From Synechococcus sp. AG-670-F04 (GTDB lineage Bacteria; Cyanobacteriota; Cyanobacteriia; PCC-6307; Cyanobiaceae): 34,653 nucleotides of DNA. The first letter of the stretch is position 1, and the number at the start of each line of letters is the position of its first letter. Below are positions 16,231-24,859 of the stretch, in pieces. The notes beneath the pieces are model-generated. The model searched no databases. It worked only from the letters and a program-made list of their open reading frames with translations, and had not been told where the DNA came from. Both the position numbers and the translations under genes were made by a program. The DNA lies in assembly GCA_003211515.1 (NCBI GenBank), contig QCSN01000019.1:1-34653 (forward strand), given 5' to 3'.

Positions 16231-17039
16231 GGCGGTGACGGACGCTGCGAAGAGCCCGCTGCTGGAACTCCCAGCTCACGCTCAATCTCCGGCAGGGTGT
16301 CGAGGGGTGTTGAAAAACCGTTGATCAGCTGACTGTTCTGCATGCGTTGGCGCACCTCGGCCTCACTGATCCGCTGAGGAGACGACCACTCAAAGGTCTC
16401 GACAGCTGAATCCAAGTCGCCAGCGTCATTGGCCCCATACCCACCATCGCCATAGTCGTCGTCGCCGAAGCGATCACCCGAGACCGAACGCACAGGCTGG
16501 GTCAAGTCAAGCAGAAGCTGTTGGCCACTCTCCAAACGGAACTGATCGCCAGAGCTTGTTGTGACCAAGACACGGCCCTCCCAACTGAACACCTTGAAGA
16601 CGTCATCGGTGAGTTCGATGAACACTGTGGTGCCCTGGATCGAGGCTGTTGCCAGGCGTGTCTGGATGGTAAATGGTTGATTCCGCTTCAATCCAGGCTT
16701 GATCCAGCCGATGATCGATCCTTTCAGGAGCTGAACAGACCTGGGCTTCAGGCGCAGCAAGGCATTGCCACCCATGCGGAACTCCCGACCATCGCTGAGC
16801 TTGACCTGCATCCGACCTGGCTTGGTGGTGCGGAGCAGGGAATCCTGTTTCAGCGTTAGGCCTTTGCGCGCCTTGATCTCAGACTCCGATGGAGGCTTCA
16901 CAAAGGCAGGACCCTTGGGGACCTCCACCACCGTTGGTTCAGATGTGGCCCTGCCCAGTGGTGACAACACCACAGTGGACACCAAAAGGCAGGAACCAAC
17001 CAGAAGCGCTTTGCTCAAGAGAATCCGGCAACACTCCAC
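16227..17039 (-). CDS. Exported FecR-domain protein
   Basis: 270 residues from a GTG start. A signal peptide or anchor (about 6-32, SKALLVGSCLLVSTVVLSPL) is followed by a FecR domain (about 55-185). Typical features are LLRTTKPGRMQVKLSDGREFRMG, an RLATASIQGTTVFIE core, and VFSWEGRVLVTTSSGDQFRLESGQQ. The C-terminal 80 residues are acidic with a Gly/Tyr/Asp-rich stretch (GDDDYGDGGYGAND) and no known domain. It is the first gene of a pair with the CHASE2-cyclase, overlapping by 4 bases, and starts 30 bp after the ndk stop on the same strand. FecR domains relay periplasmic signals in other bacteria. Here a role as a partner of the cyclase's CHASE2 domain is an inference from the pairing. Confidence 0.85.
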   Translation of the reverse strand: MECCRILLSKALLVGSCLLVSTVVLSPLGRATSEPTVVEVPKGPAFVKPPSESEIKARKGLTLKQDSLLRTTKPGRMQVKLSDGREFRMGGNALLRLKPRSVQLLKGSIIGWIKPGLKRNQPFTIQTRLATASIQGTTVFIELTDDVFKVFSWEGRVLVTTSSGDQFRLESGQQLLLDLTQPVRSVSGDRFGDDDYGDGGYGANDAGDLDSAVETFEWSSPQRISEAEVRQRMQNSQLINGFSTPLDTLPEIERELGVPAAGSSQRPSPP

Positions 17040-17069
17040 CCAAGGGTGTCACCGAATTCGTCGCTGAAC

Positions 17070-17525
17070 TCAATCTTCAGTGCGCCAGGTCTGATCAGAG
17101 GGAGTCCAATCATTCAGTTCAGAGGCGTCAAACCAAAGGCCGATTTCAAAGGAAGCTGTTTCCGGCGCATCAGAGCCATGGATCACATTGCGACCGATGT
17201 TGATCGCAAGATCACCGCGAATGGTGCCGGGTTCTGATTCCAGTGGCTTGGTTGCGCCGATCAGTTTGCGAGCACTGGCAATCACACCATCGCCCTCCCA
17301 GACCATCGCCACCACAGGACCGGACGTGATGAACTCCACCAGACCTGCGAAGAAAGGACGCTCCTTGTGCACACCGTAATGCTGCTCAGCCAGTTCTCGG
17401 CTGGGGGTGATCTGCTTCAGACCAACCAACTTGAAACCCTTGCGTTCAAAGCGACCGAGGATCTCTCCCACCAGCCCACGCTGGACGCCATCGGGCTTGA
17501 TGGCAACAAAAGTGCGTTCAGCCAT
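17070..17525 (-). CDS. ndk: Nucleoside-diphosphate kinase
   Basis: NDK balances nucleoside triphosphate pools by moving phosphate from ATP to NDPs through a phospho-histidine. The 151-residue length is standard. Motifs: [20 protein letters not shown] at the N-terminus, [18 protein letters not shown], and [14 protein letters not shown] with active-site His116. The ATG at 17525 fits the family start exactly. It diverges from speA across 107 bp, and the fecR-cyclase pair lies 30 bp downstream on the same strand, so read-through into these signalling genes is possible. Confidence 0.98.
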   Translation of the reverse strand: MAERTFVAIKPDGVQRGLVGEILGRFERKGFKLVGLKQITPSRELAEQHYGVHKERPFFAGLVEFITSGPVVAMVWEGDGVIASARKLIGATKPLESEPGTIRGDLAINIGRNVIHGSDAPETASFEIGLWFDASELNDWTPSDQTWRTED

Positions 17526-17632
17526 GGGTCTTTTTACGGAAAAGCGCCGTCATCGTCAACGCTGGCCCGCCCTCTTGGCAAGCACGACCAGCACACAAAA
17601 CCCTATCTTTCGTTTGTTTGTCCGCCTGAGCC
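17526..17632. promoter_or_regulatory. Divergent ndk/speA intergenic region
   Basis: The 107 bp between the two start codons should hold promoters for both ndk (leftward) and speA (rightward). The segment contains an AT-richer patch near 17600-17620 (ACCCTATCTTTCGTTTG) but no box I would call with confidence. Confidence 0.35.
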
Positions 17633-19564
17633 ATGGTGCTGACCGGAACGGAACGGTCATGGTCCGTCTCCCGCAGTGCTGAGCTCTATGGGCTTGATCG
17701 CTGGGGGGAGCCCTATTTCTCGATCAACTCCCGCGGGCATGTCGTGGTGCAACCACGGGGTGACCGGGGTGGCTCACTGGATCTGGTGGACCTGCTGAAA
17801 GGCCTGGAAGCACGGGATCTGCATCCCCCGCTGCTGATCCGTTTCGACGACATCCTCGAAGACCGGCTCGAGCGGCTGCATGCCGCCTTCGATCGCGCTA
17901 TCGCGCACTACGACTACGGCGGAAGATATCAAGGTGTTTTTCCAATCAAGTGCAACCAGCAGCGGCATGTGGTGGAGCACCTGGTTGAACGGGGCAACCG
18001 TTGGAACTTCGGCCTTGAAGCGGGAAGCAAAGCGGAACTGCTGATCGCGCTCTCCCTGACGCAGAACCCAGATGCGCTGCTCATCTGCAACGGCTACAAG
18101 GACCGGCGCTATATCGAGACGGCCATCCTCGCCAGACGACTTGGACACAAGCCAGTCGTCGTGATCGAACAGGCCGACGAGGTGGAACGGATCATCGCGG
18201 CCAGCAAAGACCTTGGCGCCTCGCCATTCATTGGTGTCCGCGCCAAGCTGTCGAGCCGCAGCACGGGGCGGTGGGGCAGCTCCGTTGGCGATCGGGCCAA
18301 ATTCGGTCTGTCCTTGTCTGAAATGCTGCAGACCGTGCGTGCGCTCGAGCAGGCAGACCTGCTCGAAGACCTTCGGCTACTGCACTTCCATATCGGCAGC
18401 CAGATCAACGACATCGCTGTCCTCAAGGATGCGCTCCAGGAAGCTGGGCAGATCTACGTGGAGCTCACCCAACTCGGGGCGCCCATGGGCTTTTTGGATG
18501 TTGGTGGCGGACTCGGAATCGATTACGACGGCAGCCGCACTGCCAGTGCCGCCTCCACCAACTACTCCCTCCAAAACTATGCGAACGATGTCGTCGCCAC
18601 AGTTCGAGAGTGCTGCCACACCCATGGGGTGCCGGTACCCACCCTCGTGAGTGAAAGCGGCCGAGCCATCGCCAGCCATTTTTCCGTGCTGGTGTTCAAC
18701 GTGCTCGGGTGCAGCGGCACTCCAGGTGAGGAGCCTGACGAGGAAACGGACGAACCGCTACCAGTCCGCAATCTCCGCGAAACCCTTGAGCGGGTCCGCA
18801 ACCTCGAGAGCGCCGATACCAGCCTGATGCAGGAGGCCTGGAACGATGCAATCAAATTCAAAGATGATGCACTGGCAGCCTTCCGCCTGGGCTATATCCG
18901 TCTCAGCCAGCGTGCCTTGGCCGAGCAGCTCACCTGGACCTGCGCCAAAGAGATCAGTCAGCGTTTACCGGATGACGAGATTGTCCACGACGATCTACGC
19001 GGCCTTCAACGGGCACTGGCCTGCACTTACTACGCCAATCTCTCCGTCTTCCGCTCCGCTCCCGACACCTGGGCCATCGATCAGCTCTTCCCGTTGATGC
19101 CGATCCATCGACTGGAAGAACGGCCAACGCAACTCGGTCATTTTGCTGATCTCACCTGCGATTCTGATGGCAAACTTGCACGTTTCATCGATGGCGGACA
19201 GACAAAATCGCTTCTAGAACTTCACACACTTGACCCTAACGAGCCGTACCGAATTGGGATGTTTCTTGGTGGCGCATATCAGGAAGTGATGGGCAATCTA
19301 CATAACCTTTTCGGTAGCACCAACGCCGTCCACATCAGGCTCAGTGATCGGGGCAGCGACTACGAACTCGATCACGTTCTCCGCGGCGACACCAACGCTG
19401 ATGTGCTGAAGATGATGGAACATGACCCAGAGCTGCTGCTCGAAAGGCTCAGGAAGGTCTCAGAACGAGCCATTCAAAGTGACTCTCTCAGCATTTCCGA
19501 TGCACGACTGTTGATGGACCACCTCCGCCTGAGCCTGGGACAAACCACCTATCTGGAAAAATAA
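17633..19564 (+). CDS. speA: Biosynthetic arginine decarboxylase
   Basis: SpeA decarboxylates arginine to agmatine, the first step to putrescine and spermidine in cyanobacteria, using PLP and Mg2+. The 643-residue length is normal for the fold-III (alanine racemase-like) enzyme. Visible features are GVFPIKCNQQ with the PLP Lys at about 106, LEAGSKAEL, HFHIGSQI, LDVGGGLGIDYDGS, VSESGRAIASH and, near the C-terminus, GMFLGGAYQEVMGNLHNLFGSTN. An acidic insert (EEPDEETDEPLP, about 362-378) is where cyanobacterial enzymes vary. The ATG at 17633 is the natural start. It is monocistronic as far as can be seen, with a 390-bp gap following. Confidence 0.97.
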   Translation: MVLTGTERSWSVSRSAELYGLDRWGEPYFSINSRGHVVVQPRGDRGGSLDLVDLLKGLEARDLHPPLLIRFDDILEDRLERLHAAFDRAIAHYDYGGRYQGVFPIKCNQQRHVVEHLVERGNRWNFGLEAGSKAELLIALSLTQNPDALLICNGYKDRRYIETAILARRLGHKPVVVIEQADEVERIIAASKDLGASPFIGVRAKLSSRSTGRWGSSVGDRAKFGLSLSEMLQTVRALEQADLLEDLRLLHFHIGSQINDIAVLKDALQEAGQIYVELTQLGAPMGFLDVGGGLGIDYDGSRTASAASTNYSLQNYANDVVATVRECCHTHGVPVPTLVSESGRAIASHFSVLVFNVLGCSGTPGEEPDEETDEPLPVRNLRETLERVRNLESADTSLMQEAWNDAIKFKDDALAAFRLGYIRLSQRALAEQLTWTCAKEISQRLPDDEIVHDDLRGLQRALACTYYANLSVFRSAPDTWAIDQLFPLMPIHRLEERPTQLGHFADLTCDSDGKLARFIDGGQTKSLLELHTLDPNEPYRIGMFLGGAYQEVMGNLHNLFGSTNAVHIRLSDRGSDYELDHVLRGDTNADVLKMMEHDPELLLERLRKVSERAIQSDSLSISDARLLMDHLRLSLGQTTYLEK

Positions 19565-19953
19565 TCTCAGCCCCTTGAAGATCCTAATCACTTCAATCAT
19601 CATCGGATCTCGATAATAAAATCCGTCGTCATAATCCTGGCAATAATCGGCAAACACCCGATCAGATTGTTCAGTTTCATCGTCACCCAGAAGATACTTA
19701 TAAGATCGTTTGCAGATCACCTAAATCCAGGATCAATCCAACCAGACAAATTGATTCGGTCCACCAATTTTCATGCCTGAACAATGCTGAGACAATCCGT
19801 TGATTTTCAATCTCACTCTGAGTGAGCAAGAATGATGGATCAAGTACTCAGTACACCATCAGAACAAGAGAAGCTAAAGCCGTCGATGCGCTCAGGATGA
19901 CAAATTGACAGTCTTAAGACCTGGACTCTAAATCGATCTAGATTGCTTGCAAA
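19565..19953. other. Intergenic region between speA and the second cyclase, with two palindromes
   Basis: About 390 bp. CTCACTC-T-GAGTGAG at 19812-19826 is a perfect 7-1-7 palindrome, and GTCTTAAGAC at 19911-19920 is a perfect 10-bp palindrome, 34 bp before the earliest cyclase start. Either could be an operator. A minus-strand open frame (stop at 19460, start at 19720, 86 codons) covers the left part. Its N-terminal half has protein-like acidic/aromatic composition (DDETEQSDRVFADYCQDYDD), but it overlaps the speA 3' end and is not called as a gene. No strong terminator for speA was found. Confidence 0.45.
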
Positions 19954-19986
19954 TTGAATGACCAGAGTGATCGCTTCGCTGGAAGA

Positions 19987-21876
19987 ATGAAACAGTTCAC
20001 ACAATTGACCCAGCGGATCGGACCAGCACTTCTTGCAGCATTTGTTCTGGTCCTTCTACGAAGCACTGGACTGGCCCAGATGATCGACCTGTTCCTCTAT
20101 GACCTGGTCACCAGTCAACGCTCAGCAGAATCTGGCGAGAAGACCCCCATCACCCTGATCCAAATTCAGGAACGTGACATCAAAAAGTACGGGTGGCCCA
20201 TTGAAGATGGCTTGTTCTGCCAGGCGATCGACACCCTCAACACCCATGGCGCCAGGGCGATCGGCTTCGATATTTATCGCGACAAGGGTGTAGGCCCCAA
20301 TCAGCAATGTTTACGGGATCGATTCAGCAAACAACCACGCCTGATTTCGATCTTCAACGCCGCTGCCGACATTGGTGCAGTCCCGGGAACGCCCGCTCAC
20401 CGGCAGTCCTACAACGATCTCAGCCTCGATGGTGACGGTATTCTTCGCCGGGATTTGGTGCATGTGGGCGGCCAGGACGAGGCGACGGTGTCGTTCCCGA
20501 TGCGCGTGATCGAAGTTGCCACAGGATCAACGCGAATCCGAGAGGACCTGGAACAGGGGCGTCACAGGGATGCCTGGGTCAGCGCCAATGGCGGTGGTTA
20601 TCACGGTGCCGTGGATGCGGGGTGGGGCTGGCAACGCCTGTTGCTGTTTCGGGAACCAGGGAGCTACGCAAGTTTTTCACTGAACCAACTCCTCAGCGGA
20701 GACATCCCTGACGAGGCCATCAAGAACCAGATCGTGCTGATCGGCAGTGCCGCACCATCACTTCGAGATTTGTTCGAAGTGCCACACAGCCGCTTTCGTC
20801 ATGGCGCCGAATCCTTTCAGATCAGTGGTGTCGAGATCCATGCCAACCGCATCGCGACATTGCTGGACCATCACAACAACACGCTGAACATCGGTTGGAT
20901 CATGCCGGGATGGGGCAATGTGCTGCTTGTGCTGATCTGTGCATCCGTCGGGCTGATCTGTGGGGAGGCCATCCCGTCATTGCGCAGGAGTGTGTTCATC
21001 GTGAGCCTGCTGACGCTGGCTCTAAGTGGAGGCTTGCTGGTTCTGCTCTTGAATCACCGCTGGGTCGGAATGGCATTACCGGTCACAGGGCTGCTGAGCA
21101 TGGGAGGGTCTGCATGGATCCGGCGGGGTGTACTCAATCAACACCACACACAACAGATCCGCCGACTTTTAGGACAAACCACCTCACCAGCAGTTGCGCA
21201 ACAACTCTGGAATCAACGCGAGTCCTTGTTAAGCAACGGACGTTTTGAAGGACAACTGCTACCAGTTACGGTTCTGTTCACAGACACCGCATCATTTACC
21301 AGTGTTTCAGAACAATTGAGTCCAAGTGAGCTGATGAACTGGCTGAATCAGGGAATGGCAATCTGCATCCCAGCAGTCACAAGACGGGGCGGAATGGTGA
21401 ATAAATTCACGGGTGACGGAATGCTTGCCGTCTTCGGTGTTCCCCTTAAACAAAATCCAAGGGGTGACGCTCGTGCGGCAATCGAAGCCGCGATTGAAAT
21501 CAACACTGGACTCCAGGATCTGAATGCAACATTCCAACTCAATGGTGCACCTGCGATGCGCATGCGTGTAGGCATTCATTCAGGCGAAGTACTGGTTGGA
21601 TCCATGGGCAGTTCTGAGCGAATCGAATATGCCGTCATCGGTGACACCGTCAACTGTGCTTCACGACTGGAGAGCATCAACAAACAAAGGCATCATGGTG
21701 TTGTGCGCGTGTTGTTCTCCAAAGACACGCAAGACCTGCTGGAACCAGACTTTCTCAAGACCCTTGACTTGACGGCATGGGGATCGGTCCCGATCAAAGG
21801 ACGGGACCAGGGGCTGGACGTCAGCGAGCTGAATCTGGACAATCCACCGGCAGATGCTTCGGCCATTGAGCCGTAG
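19987..21876 (+). CDS. CHASE2-domain class III nucleotidyl cyclase (second copy)
   Basis: From ATG 19987 it is 629 residues; a TTG at 19954 would add 11. Numbering here follows the TTG. A membrane helix (about 22-40) precedes a CHASE2 domain (about 45-305), three transmembrane helices (about 318-388), and a cyclase domain (about 430-620). Metal-binding Asp444 (LFTDTASFT) and Asp488 (KFTGDGM), Lys484, Asn567 and Arg571 (DTVNCASRLE) are present. Ala560 (IEYAVIG) sits where the first copy and CyaC-type enzymes have Thr. It is probably active, but base preference is less certain. The first copy is the same architecture but diverged. Its 3' end overlaps the convergent DUF928 gene by 56 bp. Upstream palindromes may regulate it. 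Confidence 0.9.
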   Translation: MKQFTQLTQRIGPALLAAFVLVLLRSTGLAQMIDLFLYDLVTSQRSAESGEKTPITLIQIQERDIKKYGWPIEDGLFCQAIDTLNTHGARAIGFDIYRDKGVGPNQQCLRDRFSKQPRLISIFNAAADIGAVPGTPAHRQSYNDLSLDGDGILRRDLVHVGGQDEATVSFPMRVIEVATGSTRIREDLEQGRHRDAWVSANGGGYHGAVDAGWGWQRLLLFREPGSYASFSLNQLLSGDIPDEAIKNQIVLIGSAAPSLRDLFEVPHSRFRHGAESFQISGVEIHANRIATLLDHHNNTLNIGWIMPGWGNVLLVLICASVGLICGEAIPSLRRSVFIVSLLTLALSGGLLVLLLNHRWVGMALPVTGLLSMGGSAWIRRGVLNQHHTQQIRRLLGQTTSPAVAQQLWNQRESLLSNGRFEGQLLPVTVLFTDTASFTSVSEQLSPSELMNWLNQGMAICIPAVTRRGGMVNKFTGDGMLAVFGVPLKQNPRGDARAAIEAAIEINTGLQDLNATFQLNGAPAMRMRVGIHSGEVLVGSMGSSERIEYAVIGDTVNCASRLESINKQRHHGVVRVLFSKDTQDLLEPDFLKTLDLTAWGSVPIKGRDQGLDVSELNLDNPPADASAIEP

Positions 21877-22441
21877 CGAGATCCGCTAATCCGAAACTGG
21901 CCAGAGTCTCAGCAGTGGGAACCGAAGCACCACATTGCTGCCGAAGTCCAGCCAGGGCCTGCTGAACGGGAAGGTCCCCGGGTTCGGACACAGCAACAAG
22001 CAAACTCAAGGCAGGTGGAGACGCTGTTTCCACAAACGACAAGTCATCAGCTGTTGTGCTGTCATCGCTTTCGCATGCAAAAGCAGACTCCCAGACCATG
22101 GCCTCCCGAATCGGTGGAACGCGGAGCAAGGTGATTCCTGCTGGACGCGCCGGCATACGCCGAAGGTCCTCCTCCGCTTCACCGCGCTGCGCTCGGAAGG
22201 TCACAGCCAAGGGCACGGGCTGGGCGGAAGGACCACGAACCAGGGCCAGATCACCCGTCGGAGCAGGAGAAAAAACACTGGTTTCGGGAACCAGGTGCGC
22301 CAACACACGCGCACTGCATTCACCACGGGTGCCCCCACCGACCCGGCGTCCGGGAAATACATTGCGTTGATTCTGCTGCGCGGATGCCAGCGGCAGAAAC
22401 AACACAACGGCGGCAAGCAGCACGCTTCGCCTAAAAACCAT
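21821..22441 (-). CDS. Exported DUF928-family protein
   Basis: ATG at 22441 gives 206 residues with a clean signal peptide (MVFRRSVLLAAVVLFLPLASA, cut near 21). The open frame could extend 26 codons upstream but that would bury the signal. GRRVGGGTRGECSARVLAHLVP (about 31-52) and the following PTGDLALVRGPSAQPVPLAV fit the cyanobacterial DUF928 family as I remember it, whose function is unknown. Four Cys (42, 123, 170, 201) could form periplasmic disulfides. It converges on the second CHASE2-cyclase with a 56-bp overlap. DUF928 genes often lie near CHASE2, CHAT and haemagglutinin-type genes in cyanobacteria, which fits this window. No enzymatic function is suggested. Confidence 0.68.
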   Translation of the reverse strand: MVFRRSVLLAAVVLFLPLASAQQNQRNVFPGRRVGGGTRGECSARVLAHLVPETSVFSPAPTGDLALVRGPSAQPVPLAVTFRAQRGEAEEDLRRMPARPAGITLLRVPPIREAMVWESAFACESDDSTTADDLSFVETASPPALSLLVAVSEPGDLPVQQALAGLRQQCGASVPTAETLASFGLADLATAQWPKHLPVDCPDSAR

Positions 22442-22699
22442 GGTTAGCAACGGCGTGAATTGCATACGACAGAACAGCGTGCCTATCAATAGTTTGGCAA
22501 ACAACTTGCTGATCAACATCCAGAGAGCCGAGCAGATTGCTGGGAGGATGCAAAATCAATCCAGAGCGAGCAGGCAAGTTCAACAATGGCGAGACAAAAG
22601 ATCATCAAAAAGTGACTCAGGCAGACATCAAACTCCCCATTGCAAAGCTGGACTGATGGAGAGATTCAATCGCCTGGAACTCAATTCCATCCCAACCAT

Positions 22700-23065
22700 C
22701 TATGCAGAAAGGCCTGGGAACCACAAGGCAATCCAAAGCACCCAACACACTTTGCACAGCCAATGCAACGCCTGGTCCACCAACAAGGAATAACGAAGCT
22801 TGCATTTGCCGTAATCAATCACGGCATGCGCACCCACTTCAGCCAAACCGATCGACGGGATGCCGGTTAGACAGGCAACTATAAATCCATGCGTCGCGGA
22901 ATGCGCCAGGAGCCACCATCGCCAATTCATGGTCTTGTCGCAACCAGGACACTTTTCCACGGCCATCTTGTCTCCCTGCAGGGGATAGTCACCCAGAAAA
23001 TGACCAAGCAAGAGCAAGATCAAAAGATCAAGCGCATCGGTGACAGGAATCAATGGATGCAACAT
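22700..23065 (-). CDS. DUF3307-family membrane protein
   Basis: 121 residues with three hydrophobic segments. LLLLGHFLGDYPLQGDKMA at about 17-35, LLAHSATHGFIVACLTG at 52-68, and VGAHAVIDYGKCKLRYSLLVDQALHWLCKVCWV match the DUF3307 pattern of conserved His, Asp and Gln residues in or near the membrane. Function is unknown. The ATG at 23065 is the first in the frame and gives a natural N-terminus. The flanking gaps (22442-22699 and 23066-23328) contain no gene I can support. Opposite-strand frames here lack protein character. Confidence 0.75.
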   Translation of the reverse strand: MLHPLIPVTDALDLLILLLLGHFLGDYPLQGDKMAVEKCPGCDKTMNWRWWLLAHSATHGFIVACLTGIPSIGLAEVGAHAVIDYGKCKLRYSLLVDQALHWLCKVCWVLWIALWFPGLSA

Positions 23066-23281
23066 CCAAGCCCCCCCGGCCCCGCCATCTCCTGCAGCCG
23101 ATCGGGCTCAATCATCTTGGTTGACGCATCACGAATCAGCAAGACCTCGGACGTCGCGGAAAAAGGTTGTTACACCAGATTAAAGATTTATCTGAGCCAC
23201 GGCAATCAGCGATTAAACGCCATTCGTACTTCCAACAAATTTAAGCTTGCACAATCAAACGCGAAAGACGTGATCCAAAAG

Positions 23282-23299
23282 ACTATCTAAACTATCTAA
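23282..23299. repeat. Two tandem 9-bp repeats upstream of the channel gene
   Basis: ACTATCTAA occurs twice in direct tandem at 23282-23290 and 23291-23299, 30 bp before the channel ATG. It might be a regulator site or part of a promoter; chance is possible in this AT-rich stretch. Confidence 0.45.
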
Positions 23300-23328
23300 A
23301 ACAGAAAGCCCACGATCCCGTTGAAATC

Positions 23329-24825
23329 ATGATATCGATTTTCGTTGAGCTTGCAATCGGCATCGTGGTCGTTGCGGTTCTTTTGCTGCTGGGAAAATTC
23401 TGCAGACAACACTCATTCACACCACCACCATCACGACTACCATTTATCGCTGTTCTACTAACAACACTCTTCAACATCTTGATAGCAGGACGTAACAATA
23501 TTTTACCCAACACCTTCATCGTCTTTGAATCAGCTCTGAAAGCAGCAGACGAATTAATTGTCTCTCTAGCAGTCACTCGACTAATGGTCTGGGCATTCCT
23601 TCAACTCCCAGTAGATTTAAAACTTTTTAAGCCTATCGCGAAAATAGCAAGGGATTTGATCTTCCTGGTGGCTTCGACAATCATCACCATTATTATTTTT
23701 CAACATTACTTTTCGATTAACCTTGTCAGCCTGGCCGCAACATCAGCTGTGTTAACAGCTGTGATCGGCCTGGCAGCTCAAGAAACCCTAAAAAATCTCT
23801 TTGCAGGACTCTCCCTTGAACTGGATTGTCCGTTCGAAGAAGGAGACTGGGTCTCAGTCAATGAAGTTTGCGGCGAAATTAAATCATTACGCCTGATGAC
23901 AACACGTTTACTCACTGTGACTGGCGAAATGGTGGTCATTCCCAACAGTCAACTATGCAACGTTGGGCTGAAACGGGTTCGACGCAATAGACCCGTCGGC
24001 CAGGTCTTAACCATCGGCCTCGACTATTCACTACCACCACATCAGGCGATGGCTGTTTTAACGTCTGTTCTTCTCAAGCATTCAAAAATCCTGCAAGAAC
24101 CGAAACCTGTTGTTCGGATTGATCACTTTGGAGAGAGCGCTGTTATCTATAAAATCTATATGTGGCAAAGCAGTCCTTTCCAAAGGATTAGCCTGCGCAG
24201 TGAAATTCTTGAACATATTTGGTACACGCTGCAGCGAGAAGGGCATGGAATTCCTTATCCGATTACGGAAGTCATCGTTAGAAAAAACGCCCATAACACA
24301 ATCAACGAGGATATCAATGAATCGACAGTTGCACTCATTTCAACACTTGGCAATCTCAGCTACTTCGAACATTTTAGCTACGAGAAACTCGAACAACTCG
24401 TCATCACCTCAACATTAAGGGAATTCGGCAATGGAGAAACAATTATTGAGGAAGGAAGTGAAGGGGGAAGTCTCTACATCTTATTGAAAGGATCTTTGCA
24501 GGCCATTAAAGGGAGACAGTCAGATCAACGATTACTCAACACGTTGAGCCCGGTCTCCATGGTAGGGGAAATGTCATTCTATACAGGAGAACCGAGATCA
24601 GCAACCGTGCGTTGCATCGAAGCCAGCACATTACTAGAAATCAAACGAAGCTCTTTATCGCCTCTCTTGAAAGAAGAGCCTGCGTTGCTCGAAGAGATCG
24701 GTGCATTAATCGAAACACGACAACAGCCTTCCGATAGAACCACACTCGCATCATCAACGAGCAGGAAGAAAAGCACAATTGTTAGCCTCATGAGGCAAAT
24801 ATTTCTATATGAAGATGAAGAATGA
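23329..24825 (+). CDS. MscS-family channel with C-terminal cyclic-nucleotide-binding domain (bCNG type)
   Basis: 498 residues. Transmembrane segments lie at about 3-22, 38-53, 72-92 and 108-126. The MscS pore-lining helix spans about 132-163 (AATSAVLTAVIGLAAQETL, then NLFAGLSLE), and a beta-domain (DWVSVNEVCGEIKSLRLMTT) and alpha/beta domain run to about 315. A cNMP-binding domain covers about 335-450, with cassette VGEMSFYTGEPRSATV (412-427) keeping Glu and Arg423, so cAMP or cGMP binding is likely. This architecture is known as the bacterial cyclic-nucleotide-gated channel family within MscS. Members tested elsewhere mostly gate with ligand rather than tension. It sits beside a cyclase and a Crp regulator, is AT-richer than neighbours, and converges on the crp-like gene. 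Confidence 0.93.
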   Translation: MISIFVELAIGIVVVAVLLLLGKFCRQHSFTPPPSRLPFIAVLLTTLFNILIAGRNNILPNTFIVFESALKAADELIVSLAVTRLMVWAFLQLPVDLKLFKPIAKIARDLIFLVASTIITIIIFQHYFSINLVSLAATSAVLTAVIGLAAQETLKNLFAGLSLELDCPFEEGDWVSVNEVCGEIKSLRLMTTRLLTVTGEMVVIPNSQLCNVGLKRVRRNRPVGQVLTIGLDYSLPPHQAMAVLTSVLLKHSKILQEPKPVVRIDHFGESAVIYKIYMWQSSPFQRISLRSEILEHIWYTLQREGHGIPYPITEVIVRKNAHNTINEDINESTVALISTLGNLSYFEHFSYEKLEQLVITSTLREFGNGETIIEEGSEGGSLYILLKGSLQAIKGRQSDQRLLNTLSPVSMVGEMSFYTGEPRSATVRCIEASTLLEIKRSSLSPLLKEEPALLEEIGALIETRQQPSDRTTLASSTSRKKSTIVSLMRQIFLYEDEE

Positions 24826-24859
24826 ACCAAACTTAACAGCAATAAATTTTGAAAAAGTT

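Noticed and set aside
22440-23290. Plus-strand frames opposite the DUF3307 gene
   Set aside because: Composition is not protein-like and the opposite strand encodes a recognisable membrane family.
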